DNA from: Candidatus Gastranaerophilales bacterium
GTDB taxonomy: Bacteria > Cyanobacteriota > Vampirovibrionia > Gastranaerophilales > Gastranaerophilaceae
Length of the DNA stretch: 48,459 nucleotides
Direction: 5' to 3'
NCBI GenBank assembly: GCA_944324855.1
Contig: CALUXY010000012.1
Coordinates: 1 to 48,459 of the forward strand
How positions within the stretch are numbered: position 1 is the stretch's first letter; the number at the start of each line of letters is the position of its first letter. The notes under the pieces were generated by a model. It ran no database searches. It saw nothing but the letters and a program-made list of their open reading frames with translations, and was not told the origin of the DNA. The translations under genes and the position numbers were made by a program. Positions 1 through 7,481 of the stretch are shown here, piece after piece.

Positions 1-76
1 ACACGGTCGTAAAGACTCATTGCGGCGAAAATACTTGGAGGGCCACTTCCTGGGAAGATAGCTAGTTGCCAAGTTC
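1..76 (+). rRNA. rrf: 5S ribosomal RNA, 3' end (partial)
   Basis: The window opens inside a 5S rRNA. The segment around 33-76 has the typical 3' half: GAAAATACTTGGAGGG, then CCTGGGAAGATAGCTAG and TTGCCAAG, the 3' strand that pairs with the 5' end. About 76 of the usual ~117 bases are present; the rest lies upstream. An intrinsic terminator follows within about 12 bases, so this is the end of an rRNA operon. The gene is recognised from conserved sequence; the exact mature 3' end is inferred. Confidence 0.85.
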
Positions 77-87
77 TATATTAAAAT

Positions 88-127
88 AAAAGATTGAATT
101 TGATGGATTTCAAGTTCAATCTTTTTT
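88..127 (+). terminator. Intrinsic terminator of the rRNA operon
   Basis: A stem AAAGATTGAA / TTCAATCTTT, extended inward by an imperfect TTTG/CAAG pair, has a loop of about 8 bases and is followed directly by six T. It sits just after the 5S rRNA and should end rRNA transcription. Confidence 0.8.
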
Positions 128-199
128 ATTACCCACCCTTCCCTCTCGCCGACGATACTCAATCGTCGTCTCGGCAGAGTCATCCCGAACAAAAACTTG

Positions 200-237
200 T
201 TGGCAATTTCCTTGGAAAATAGTTAGTTGTCAAGTTC
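200..237 (+). pseudogene. Decayed duplicate of the 5S rRNA 3' tail
   Basis: This segment repeats the last ~38 bases of the upstream 5S rRNA with several substitutions (for example TTGGAAAATAGTTAG for CTGGGAAGATAGCTAG). It is followed by the same A-rich linker and an almost identical terminator. No 5' half of a 5S gene precedes it; instead there is a truncated GTCATCCCGAAC palindrome half at 179-190. It looks like a remnant of a tandem duplication or unequal recombination at the rRNA operon end. It is not a functional rRNA. Confidence 0.65.
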
Positions 238-249
238 TTATTTAAAATA

Positions 250-288
250 AAAGATTGAATTTGATGGATTTCAAGTTCAATCTTTTTT
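250..288 (+). terminator. Second copy of the rRNA terminator
   Basis: The stem AAAGATTGAA / TTCAATCTTT and the T-run are the same as in the terminator at 88-127, with the same loop. It follows the decayed 5S tail. The conserved stem suggests either a recent duplication or continued use as a backup terminator. Confidence 0.7.
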
Positions 289-310
289 ATTTACATAAAT
301 AATATTATAA

Positions 311-371
311 GAAGTGACTAAGTGATTCGGTGATTAAGTGACTAGGCAAGTGAATCGTGAATAGTGAATAG
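311..371 (+). repeat. Interspersed AAGTGATTAAGTGACTAAG-type repeat
   Basis: Tandem short units (GTGACTAAGTGATTCGG, TGATTAAGTGACTAGG) are followed by GTGAATCGTGAATAGTGAATAG. The same word families recur at 43440-43574, 43631-43660, 43877-43909, 45434-45449, 45544-45556 and 47785-47803, always between genes and usually between inverted palindrome copies. No coding potential is seen. Confidence 0.6.
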
Positions 372-827
372 ATTTTTGGGATATTAGTAAATTATATATT
401 TATTATTTTCCTCCGACTTTTATGTAGTGAGCCGTGGGGAATAAAATATAAAATTATTAATTAATCTCTTTATTAACACTTTTAATCTTTTGATGTTACA
501 ACCTTTACGGAATGAGCAAATAGTATCTGCGGGGGTAAAAATAAAATAATGCAAATTGATTATTTAAAGAGCGAGTTTGCTTGATTTGTATTGAGTAATT
601 ATATTATTTAGTGAATAATATTCAATATTTGTCGGTTAATTTCAACCCCTATCATTTACCCCTGGCTGCCAAAGAAATACCGGTGCGGGGTGTGGGGCGG
701 CATAAGCCCCACATAATAATCTTATAAAAAAATAAGATACCAATAATATTATTTATGTAATAAAAAATTTTTATATAAAGCAATTTTTACCTAAAAAAAT
801 ACTTTATATATATAAGGTTAGGTAGTT
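372..827. other. Gene-free AT-rich stretch with hairpins and repeat fragments
   Basis: I see no gene here. It contains a fragment of the TTTCAACC...TTTACCCC repeat family at about 638-670. A perfect 8-bp hairpin lies at 691-713 (TGTGGGGC / GCCCCACA, 7-base loop). A second hairpin follows at 719-738 (ATCTTAT / ATAAGAT). No T-run follows the first hairpin, so it is not a standard terminator. The 16-mer CTTTATATATATAAGG at 802-817 ends this stretch. Confidence 0.5.
802..817 (+). promoter_or_regulatory. Shared leader 16-mer, copy 1
   Basis: CTTTATATATATAAGG occurs here, 10 bases before the start codon of the 441-residue protein. It recurs exactly at 2205-2220 before the 190-residue protein. The core is a self-complementary TTATATATATAA. 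It could be a shared promoter or leader element, but it is low-complexity AT sequence, so chance is possible. Confidence 0.4.
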
Positions 828-2153
828 ATGGCAGTTATTAACAATTATCCGGTTATGAATAATTCTAATCAAACTAATTCTCAAGTTCTTGGGATAACTG
901 CACCTACCATTCACTCTAATTATCAGGATATAATAGATACTTATAATGATATTCAAGAAATAAAAAATAACAGTATTGCTGTTACTATTGCTAACCACCG
1001 TAAGAATAAGGAAAGGGCTGGTGCTGCTTTTATAGGTGTAACCTGGGGTGTATTACAAGGAGCATTTTTTGCTGGTGTATATAGTCTTGCAAAAGTTGTT
1101 CCTTCTGTGCAAAAAGTGCCATTTATAAAATGGCTTGTTGGGAACTTGGATAAATGGGTTCAACGTTCACAACAACTGCATCCAAATAAAAGTTTAAAAC
1201 ATCATATTGTTGTTGGAATGCTTTCTAAAACCTTTTGGCTTGTTCTCTCTGGTGCAGCATTAGGTATTGGCGCTGATTTATATAGTACTTATGCTAATAC
1301 TCGCATAACCGGAAGGATTTCTAATACCAAGCAGGGAAATATCAATGATTCAGGATTATTATCGGCTTTAAACTCTCTGTCATATTCTCCAATAGGTAAA
1401 TCTGCTGTTAAAAATGCAGTTAAAGTTAATGATGATAAATCTGTAACAGTAAGTTTAAAAGGCGTTGATAAAGAATATACCATAGCTAAACAAGAATTGA
1501 AAAGTGCAAGTAAGGCTTATGATATAGACTTTGATGCTAAAGGCAGGGTAAAGAAGTATGCAAAGAAATATTCAAAAGGTGATGGTGACGTTCTTGCTTT
1601 TGAATTAGCGTTTGAAAAGTATATGAATGATTTAAAAAATGGAAATATAAATCAGAATAAAAATATCCCGGGCTATGTTCAAAATTCCTCTAAAGATGAT
1701 TCTTTATTATTTGACAGTATAAATGCTAATCAGGTTTATTATCTTTTGACGGGGCAAAAATCTGCTCAAATAGATATGAAAAAAAAGCCTGAGACTGCTG
1801 CTAAAGGTTTAAATTCTTTAAATCTCTATTCAAAATCTTATTATCAAAAATTTATGGATGATTTTGCAAAGAACCCTAATTCTTATGCTGCTGCTTGTAA
1901 ATTTGATATAGAAGAGCCTATAACTCTATTGAATAAACATCATGAAGAAGTGAAATTATTGCCAGAGAGTACTTATGCTATAAAGAAAATAGGGAAAAAG
2001 AGTGTAACTATTGTTGATTCTAAAAAATCACGGGTTGGAATCGAAATACCGGTTGATGATTTTAAATCTAAACTGGCATCTATTTATTTTACTGATTTAT
2101 CCGGTAAAAAATCTAATTCTGCATTATTAAAATATGCAGAATTAAGTGAATAA
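828..2153 (+). CDS. Hypothetical membrane protein, 441 aa
   Basis: I do not recognise this protein. It has a polar Asn/Ser/Thr-rich N-terminus without a signal peptide. Two hydrophobic segments follow, at about 65-90 (starting GAAFIGVTWGVLQGAFFAGV) and 125-150 (KTFWLVLSGAALGIGADLY), so it is probably a two-pass membrane protein. The remaining ~290 residues are hydrophilic and Lys-rich, with no motif I can name. GGTTAGG at 816-822 is a weak ribosome site before ATG 828. It is followed by an AT-rich hairpin and then by the gene with the same 16-base leader, which hints at co-regulation. It is probably lineage-restricted. Confidence 0.75.
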   Translation: MAVINNYPVMNNSNQTNSQVLGITAPTIHSNYQDIIDTYNDIQEIKNNSIAVTIANHRKNKERAGAAFIGVTWGVLQGAFFAGVYSLAKVVPSVQKVPFIKWLVGNLDKWVQRSQQLHPNKSLKHHIVVGMLSKTFWLVLSGAALGIGADLYSTYANTRITGRISNTKQGNINDSGLLSALNSLSYSPIGKSAVKNAVKVNDDKSVTVSLKGVDKEYTIAKQELKSASKAYDIDFDAKGRVKKYAKKYSKGDGDVLAFELAFEKYMNDLKNGNINQNKNIPGYVQNSSKDDSLLFDSINANQVYYLLTGQKSAQIDMKKKPETAAKGLNSLNLYSKSYYQKFMDDFAKNPNSYAAACKFDIEEPITLLNKHHEEVKLLPESTYAIKKIGKKSVTIVDSKKSRVGIEIPVDDFKSKLASIYFTDLSGKKSNSALLKYAELSE

Positions 2154-2181
2154 TTTTTTATTAATATTTCTTAATAAAAAA
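2154..2181 (+). terminator. AT-rich hairpin after the 441-aa gene
   Basis: TTTTTTATTAA and TTAATAAAAAA form a perfect 11-bp stem around a 6-base loop, starting right after the stop codon. The stem is almost all A/T and no separate T-run follows, so termination is only a possibility. Confidence 0.35.
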
Positions 2182-2204
2182 GGCAATTTAACGTTTTAAT
2201 TTTT

Positions 2205-2220
2205 CTTTATATATATAAGG
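2205..2220 (+). promoter_or_regulatory. Shared leader 16-mer, copy 2
   Basis: Exact second copy of CTTTATATATATAAGG, 20 bases before the start codon of the 190-residue protein. See the copy at 802-817. Confidence 0.4.
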
Positions 2221-2240
2221 GGAAATTAAGGAGTTAAACG

Positions 2241-2813
2241 ATGTCTTTAGCGATTGAGAATAAGTATAGTTTTGACTATACAATGGATTATTTAAAACAA
2301 AATCAAGGTGTATTACCGGCGGAGAACGATTCTATTTGGAATTCTCAGGTTTCTGCTCCAAAGTCAAAAGTTGCGGTTAATCCGTCACAAACACTTGATG
2401 AAACACCAAAACAGAAAGAAGCAAAATCTGCACTTAAATCAGATTTGGATGCTTTTAAAGCAGCAGGAGTAAATGTTTCCTGGGATGGTAATACATGCAA
2501 ACTGCAGCATAATGGAAAAACAGCGACGATAACTCTTGACAGTAATGGAGAACCTGCTTTTGCTGGTGATATGGAATATATGCAGAATTATTTGCTGCAA
2601 TCATCTCCTAAGGAACAAGAATCTACCCAAAAATATGATAATTTTATAAAACAAATTCAAGATAACGGTGGAGAATTAGTAGAACAAAATCTTTCAAAGA
2701 TAAAAATCAATGGAAAAGCTACACCGGTTATTGAATGCACCATAAAAACCAAAGATGGTAAAGAAGAAAAAGTTTACCTTGATAATGATGGAAATCAGGT
2801 TAAGCCGGATTAA
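2241..2813 (+). CDS. Hypothetical protein, paralogue A (190 aa)
   Basis: Unknown function. TAAGGAG at 2228-2234 gives a good ribosome site for ATG 2241. There is no signal peptide or membrane segment. Residues about 63-190 align along their length with the C-terminal part of the protein at 3543-4232. Shared landmarks are a NTCKL word, NGKTAT/DGKTAT, a GDM word, an S-P-[KS]-[EQ]-Q-E-S block, and a shared K-x-Y-L-D-[ND]-[DS]-G ending. The pair therefore share a small domain probably made of beta-hairpins. The gene overlaps the convergent secreted peptidase gene by 14 bases at its 3' end. Confidence 0.75.
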   Translation: MSLAIENKYSFDYTMDYLKQNQGVLPAENDSIWNSQVSAPKSKVAVNPSQTLDETPKQKEAKSALKSDLDAFKAAGVNVSWDGNTCKLQHNGKTATITLDSNGEPAFAGDMEYMQNYLLQSSPKEQESTQKYDNFIKQIQDNGGELVEQNLSKIKINGKATPVIECTIKTKDGKEEKVYLDNDGNQVKPD

Positions 2814-3444
2814 TAATGATAACTCCGTTTAGTATTGCAAATTCGCCTTCTTCAAGGTAGTCAACAGGTGATGTTATAACATAATACTCATCTGCTTGAG
2901 AAAATGTTTCGTATTTATCTTTATTAATCAGATTCAGTTTTTGTTTTTCAAATGTCCAGTTTTCAACATCTTGATGTTTGCTATACGGATCCAGTACGTA
3001 AATAGTATTATCACCGATACCTGTTATTGTTACATAATGACCTTCTTGTCTTATGTAAGTATCATTGTATCTTTTATAAATCCCGAAATTAACAATCCCT
3101 TGTCCTTGAAGTTTTTCAAGAGATATATCGTGGAGTTTCTGGTATTTTTTATCAGCATTAATTATTCCGTAATATGATATATTTGCTTTAAGATTATTTT
3201 GGTTTAAATACTTATTAAGTCCGCGGCAGAGATTTGTAACAGTTGTTCCTGAAGTCTTTGTTTTCTCTAACTTTGTCAAATCCTGAACCATATTTGGAAA
3301 TTGCTTATCAAATAAATTAATAATGCAATTTGCAGAACTTACAGGACCGCAGTTGTATTCTGTTCTTTGTTTTATATTTGAGTATTCACTGTATACAGGA
3401 AGTGATGCTAATAAAATACCTAATATAATCAGAATCTTTTTCAT
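2800..3444 (-). CDS. Secreted C39-like cysteine peptidase, 214 aa
   Basis: The N-terminus is a signal peptide (MKKILIILGILLASLPVYS). The mature part has the layout of a papain-fold C39-like peptidase. Gln26 sits shortly before Cys32 in NCGPVSSAN, followed by His136 in GHYVTITGI and Asp152 in LDPYSK. In this family these are the oxyanion-hole Gln and the Cys-His-Asp catalytic triad. Length is typical for a stand-alone domain with no transporter attached. It should act outside the inner membrane. It lies between two paralogous unknown genes on the other strand, overlapping the first by 14 bases. Whether those proteins are substrates is speculation. Confidence 0.75.
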   Translation of the reverse strand: MKKILIILGILLASLPVYSEYSNIKQRTEYNCGPVSSANCIINLFDKQFPNMVQDLTKLEKTKTSGTTVTNLCRGLNKYLNQNNLKANISYYGIINADKKYQKLHDISLEKLQGQGIVNFGIYKRYNDTYIRQEGHYVTITGIGDNTIYVLDPYSKHQDVENWTFEKQKLNLINKDKYETFSQADEYYVITSPVDYLEEGEFAILNGVIIINPA

Positions 3445-3542
3445 ATTATATATTATACACTAAATATTACGAATTGTAAAAATAAGTCGATTTGTTGAAA
3501 TTAATGATTAAGATTTTTTTTTATACACATGAGGATATAAAC

Positions 3543-4232
3543 ATGTCATTTAGAATTGATAATAACTCACAAATATATTCTACTGAAAAGAAACAGCAAC
3601 CTAATCAAGCCGCTGCTCAAAAAGATTATACGGCAATGATTGCAGAAGAAATGCTAAAATCAAGTGTTGCTGGATTAGAGCAAGCAACAAAAGGTAATCC
3701 TATTATGTCTGCTGTGACAGGGGTTATAATGAATGTTATGGGGCTTGGAGCAACCGATGAAACTCAAGCAACTCAAGCAACTCAACAAACTCAAGATACA
3801 GGTGCAGTAGATACAGAAGCTATTGATAAAGCAAAACAAGGCTGTGAAGGTGATTTTGCTGCAATGCAGAAAGCCGGTATTACTGTTTCTGATTGGGATA
3901 AAAATAATACGTGTAAATTGTCTGTTGATGGAAAAACGGCAACTGTATCTATAAGTAATTCCGGGCAAGTTCAATTTGGCGGAGATATGGATGCTATAAT
4001 GGAAAAATTAAAAGCATCAGATCCTTCGCAGCAAGAATCTGTTGATAATCAAAATAAATTTCTTGAGCAGCAAGAAAAATCAGGAGACCCGGTTGTAGGC
4101 GATGTTAAAACAACATCCATAACTGTAAATGGTAAATCTATGCAGGTAAATGAATATACGACCCAGAGCGGTAAAAAACTGTATTTAGATGATAGTGGCA
4201 AACAAGTTTCTCCTGATACAAGTATGACATAG
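3543..4232 (+). CDS. Hypothetical protein, paralogue B (229 aa)
   Basis: Unknown function. I chose ATG 3543 because GAGG at 3531-3534 lies 8 bases upstream; the earlier in-frame TTG at 3492 has no ribosome site. The N-terminal third is Gln/Ala-rich, with a possible short hydrophobic stretch at about 50-70 (SAVTGVIMNVMGLG) and a run of ATQ/QTQ words. Residues about 95-229 match the C-terminal domain of the 190-residue protein upstream (NTCKLSVDGKTAT, GGDMDA, DPSQQES, KLYLDDSGKQVSPD). The pair probably arose by duplication, with the peptidase gene lying between them on the opposite strand. Confidence 0.75.
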   Translation: MSFRIDNNSQIYSTEKKQQPNQAAAQKDYTAMIAEEMLKSSVAGLEQATKGNPIMSAVTGVIMNVMGLGATDETQATQATQQTQDTGAVDTEAIDKAKQGCEGDFAAMQKAGITVSDWDKNNTCKLSVDGKTATVSISNSGQVQFGGDMDAIMEKLKASDPSQQESVDNQNKFLEQQEKSGDPVVGDVKTTSITVNGKSMQVNEYTTQSGKKLYLDDSGKQVSPDTSMT

Positions 4233-4245
4233 TTTCATATTTGTA

Positions 4246-4254
4246 TGTTAAATT
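4246..4254 (+). promoter_or_regulatory. Possible extended -10 promoter upstream of polA
   Basis: TGTTAAATT has the TGn-TAnnnT pattern also seen before several other genes in this window (24906, 25387, 28987, 35477). It lies 65 bases before the polA start. No clear -35 element is visible. Confidence 0.3.
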
Positions 4255-4318
4255 CTGGACTTATTTTGTTGAATTGGTACAATAAATATAAGGTGTAGTT
4301 TAGGTTGGAAGGATATTT

Positions 4319-7042
4319 ATGGGGAAAACTTTAGTATTAATTGACGGTCACGCACTGGCTTTCAGACAGTATTTTGCTCTTGAACGCACTGCAATGAAGA
4401 ATTCCCAAAATCAGCCGACCTGGGCGGTGTATGGCTTTTTTAAAGCGATATTTGATTTGTTAGCAAAAATTAAACCGGATTCAATTGCTGTTGCATTTGA
4501 TGTTTCGCATCACACCTTTAGAACGGAAATGTACGAAGAATATAAAGCAAACAGAGAAACAATGCCTGATTCTTTATCTGTTCAGATGGGATTTATTTTC
4601 GAGGGGTTAAAAGCTTTTGACATTCCGATTTATACCAAAGAAGGTTTTGAAGCTGATGATGTAATTGGAACCATTTCTAAACGAGCCTCAGAAAGAGGTG
4701 ATAAAACTCTTATCCTGACAGGTGATCAGGATTCTTTCCAGTTAATAGATGAAGCAGGTTCAATAAAAGTTCTTATTCCTTCCCAGGGGGAATTAAAAGA
4801 GTATGGCTGGAGACAGGTATTTGATAAATTGGGAGTTTATCCGAACCAAGTTGTAGATTATAAGGCTTTAAGGGGGGATACTTCGGATAATATTCCGGGA
4901 ATAAAGGGTATCGGACCTAAAACAGCACAACAGTTGTTAGAAAAATACGGACATTTGGAAGAAGTTCTTGCTGATTGTGAAAATATTGAGAAGAAGTCTA
5001 TCAAAGAAAAAATATGTGCAGAAAAAGATATTGCTGTTTTGAGTAAGAAACTTGCAACAATCATAAGAGATGTAGATATTGAATTTGATTTTGATAAGGC
5101 TGATATTATTCTTCCTGATATCAATAAAGTCAGTGAATTTTTGCGTAAAATGCAATTTTATTCCTTTATCAAAAATATAAATAAAATATTATCGTCATTC
5201 AGTTCGGAAGAAACGATTCAAACAGATGAAGTTATCCCTATTCTTGAACAAAAAAAAGAAACAAAATCACAGTCAAAAAACGGTCAACTGGGGTTATTTT
5301 CTCAAGCAATAAAAGAAACAGTCGGAGATATAGAATTGGAGTCCGTGAGGGCTGATGATTCCAACCTTTCTGATATAATTGGAAAACTCAAGAGTTCGGA
5401 ATTAACCGGTGTAAATATTTATACTGCCAATGATGCTGATATACTGGGTGTTTCTTTGGGGATTGATGACAAAGGTTATTATGTTGAGGCAAAATATCTT
5501 GATAAATTAAAGCCGTTTTTAGAAAATCCAAAATATAAAAAAGCATTTTTTGATGCAAAGCGTGTAATTAATGTTTTAAAAATTAACGGAATTGAATTAG
5601 CGGGATTTGATTATGATGTTTTACTGGCAAGTTATGTAAAAGATCCGAGCCGCAATCATGCAATTGATTTTCAGGCAATGGATTTTCTAAACCACATGAT
5701 GGAAGATAAAGAAGAAATGACTCCTGAATGCACTGATGATATGTGGCACTATGCGGCGGATGAAGGGTATACTATTTTAAAACTGACTAAATACTGGAAA
5801 GAAAATCTTACAAAAACCGAGCAAGATTTGCTGAATGATATTGAGTTTCCGCTGACAAAAGTACTTGCCAAGATGGAATATACAGGAGTTGCTATAGATG
5901 TTAACTATTTAAAAACGCTTTCTGATTATATGACAGGAAAGCTTGCTGAATTGGAAGAATTTATTTATCAACTTGCCGGCGGACCGTTTAATATTAATTC
6001 TCCAAAACAAGTGGCGGAAGTTTTGTATGACAGATTGGATATCAGACCGAGTAAAAAGAAAAAATCTCGTTCAACATCTGCAGAAGTTTTGGAAGAATTG
6101 GCTATGGATTACGAAATCTGTGACTATATTTTGCAGCATAGAAAATTTTCTAAACTAAAATCTACTTACACAGATACATTACCGACATTGATATCTAAAC
6201 GTGACGGAAGAATCCATACAACCTATAATCAAGCAATAACAGCAACAGGCCGATTGTCATCCTCCAATCCTAATTTACAGAATATACCTATAAGAACGGA
6301 AGAAGGAAATAAAATCAGAAATGCATTTTGTTCACAGGATAAGGAACATAATATGATCCTGTCGGCAGACTATTCGCAAATAGAATTAAGACTTTTAGCA
6401 CATGTTTCCGGTGATGAACATTTAATTGAGGCATTTAATTCTGATATTGATGTTCATACTCTGACTGCATCAAAAGTCTTTGGAGTACCTATTGATAAAG
6501 TTACAAAAGATATGAGACGAAAGGCAAAAGCGGTTAATTTCGGGATTGTATACGGTCAATCAAAATATGGACTTGCAAAAGCCTTAAATATATCTAATTC
6601 TCAGGCTCAAGAATTTATTGATAAGTATTTTGAATCTTACCCTAAAATTAAACAGTACATGAACGGCAAAATTGAATTTGCAAATAAATTTGGGTTTGTC
6701 GAAACGTTAATGGGCAGAAAAAGATATTTATCTGCGGAACTCGGAAGTTCAAATTTCCAGATAAGAGAATTTGCGCAGCGTGCAGCGATTAATCAGCCTT
6801 TGCAAGGTTCTGCCGCAGATTTAATTAAACAGGCTATGATAGAAGTTGATAAAGAGTTAACAGAAAGAAAACTCTCTGCTAAAATGATTATGCAAGTGCA
6901 TGACGAACTTGTGTTTGAACTTCCGAAAACAGAACTTGAAGAAGTAAGAGATTTGGTTGTTAAATGTATGGAATTATCTCAACCGTTGAGAGTTCCTCTT
7001 GTTGTAGATGTAAATTACGGTGAATCATGGAAAGAATCATAA
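4319..7042 (+). CDS. polA: DNA polymerase I
   Basis: Repair and Okazaki-fragment-processing polymerase. Residues 1 to ~290 form the 5'-nuclease, with DGHALAFRQYF, EADDVIG, TGDQDSFQL and the helix-hairpin region LRGDTSDNIPGIKGIGPKTA. Residues ~330-510 are a 3'-5' exonuclease fold in which the expected D-x-E motif reads GVNIYTAND, so proofreading is probably lost. Residues ~530-907 are the family A polymerase, with motif A DYSQIELRLLAHVSGD near 684, motif B RRKAKAVNFGIVYG near 734, and motif C VHDELVFE near 860. Ribosome site GGAAGGA at 4307-4313. Its last 16 bases overlap the next gene. Confidence 0.97.
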   Translation: MGKTLVLIDGHALAFRQYFALERTAMKNSQNQPTWAVYGFFKAIFDLLAKIKPDSIAVAFDVSHHTFRTEMYEEYKANRETMPDSLSVQMGFIFEGLKAFDIPIYTKEGFEADDVIGTISKRASERGDKTLILTGDQDSFQLIDEAGSIKVLIPSQGELKEYGWRQVFDKLGVYPNQVVDYKALRGDTSDNIPGIKGIGPKTAQQLLEKYGHLEEVLADCENIEKKSIKEKICAEKDIAVLSKKLATIIRDVDIEFDFDKADIILPDINKVSEFLRKMQFYSFIKNINKILSSFSSEETIQTDEVIPILEQKKETKSQSKNGQLGLFSQAIKETVGDIELESVRADDSNLSDIIGKLKSSELTGVNIYTANDADILGVSLGIDDKGYYVEAKYLDKLKPFLENPKYKKAFFDAKRVINVLKINGIELAGFDYDVLLASYVKDPSRNHAIDFQAMDFLNHMMEDKEEMTPECTDDMWHYAADEGYTILKLTKYWKENLTKTEQDLLNDIEFPLTKVLAKMEYTGVAIDVNYLKTLSDYMTGKLAELEEFIYQLAGGPFNINSPKQVAEVLYDRLDIRPSKKKKSRSTSAEVLEELAMDYEICDYILQHRKFSKLKSTYTDTLPTLISKRDGRIHTTYNQAITATGRLSSSNPNLQNIPIRTEEGNKIRNAFCSQDKEHNMILSADYSQIELRLLAHVSGDEHLIEAFNSDIDVHTLTASKVFGVPIDKVTKDMRRKAKAVNFGIVYGQSKYGLAKALNISNSQAQEFIDKYFESYPKIKQYMNGKIEFANKFGFVETLMGRKRYLSAELGSSNFQIREFAQRAAINQPLQGSAADLIKQAMIEVDKELTERKLSAKMIMQVHDELVFELPKTELEEVRDLVVKCMELSQPLRVPLVVDVNYGESWKES

Positions 7043-7440
7043 AATTATTTATATTAATTATAACAATAAGTTTTATTACACTGCCGGTGTCTGCAGCTGC
7101 AGCACCTTCCGTTCCTCAAACATATAATCCTTACGGAGCACCGGTGAAAGTAACTTTACCTCAGTGTACAAAGACTTTTAATGCAGGATATGAAAAACTC
7201 TTTTTCTTAACAGAAGCAGCTATTAATAATTCAAATTTTAATATAGAAGAAATTCAATCTGATGGCGGTTATATTGTATTTAGTGCCGGTGGTTATAAAT
7301 TTCTGGCGACTGTAATTTCGTTTGGCAGTAATAAAGCAATATTAAAAATAACTCCATGTAATAATAATTATACTTTTCCGCCGCTTATTATAAGAAACGT
7401 ATTCCGATATGTTGAAATGAATCAGTATAAAAAGTTTTAA
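7027..7440 (+). CDS. Small secreted protein, 137 aa
   Basis: Not recognised. An N-terminal signal peptide is clear (hydrophobic core LFILIITISFITLPVSAAAA), so the product should be exported. The mature part of about 110 residues has two cysteines (PQCTK, TPCNNN) that could form a disulfide. It overlaps the end of polA by 16 bases in another frame, so it is translationally linked to polA. A strong terminator follows. The link to polA may only reflect genome compactness. Confidence 0.7.
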   Translation: MERIIKLFILIITISFITLPVSAAAAPSVPQTYNPYGAPVKVTLPQCTKTFNAGYEKLFFLTEAAINNSNFNIEEIQSDGGYIVFSAGGYKFLATVISFGSNKAILKITPCNNNYTFPPLIIRNVFRYVEMNQYKKF

Positions 7441-7441
7441 T

Positions 7442-7478
7442 AAAAAAAGAACCGGTTATTATAACCGGTTCTTTTTTT
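7442..7478. terminator. Bidirectional intrinsic terminator
   Basis: AAAAAAAGAACCGGTTA and TAACCGGTTCTTTTTTT form a 17-bp perfect stem around TTA. It lies between two convergent genes: it ends the polA operon on the plus strand and, read the other way, the large exoprotein gene. Confidence 0.9.
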
Positions 7479-7481
7479 ATA

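Noticed and set aside
3492..3542. TTG start for the 229-residue paralogue B
   Set aside because: No ribosome site precedes it; GAGG lies 8 bases before ATG 3543.
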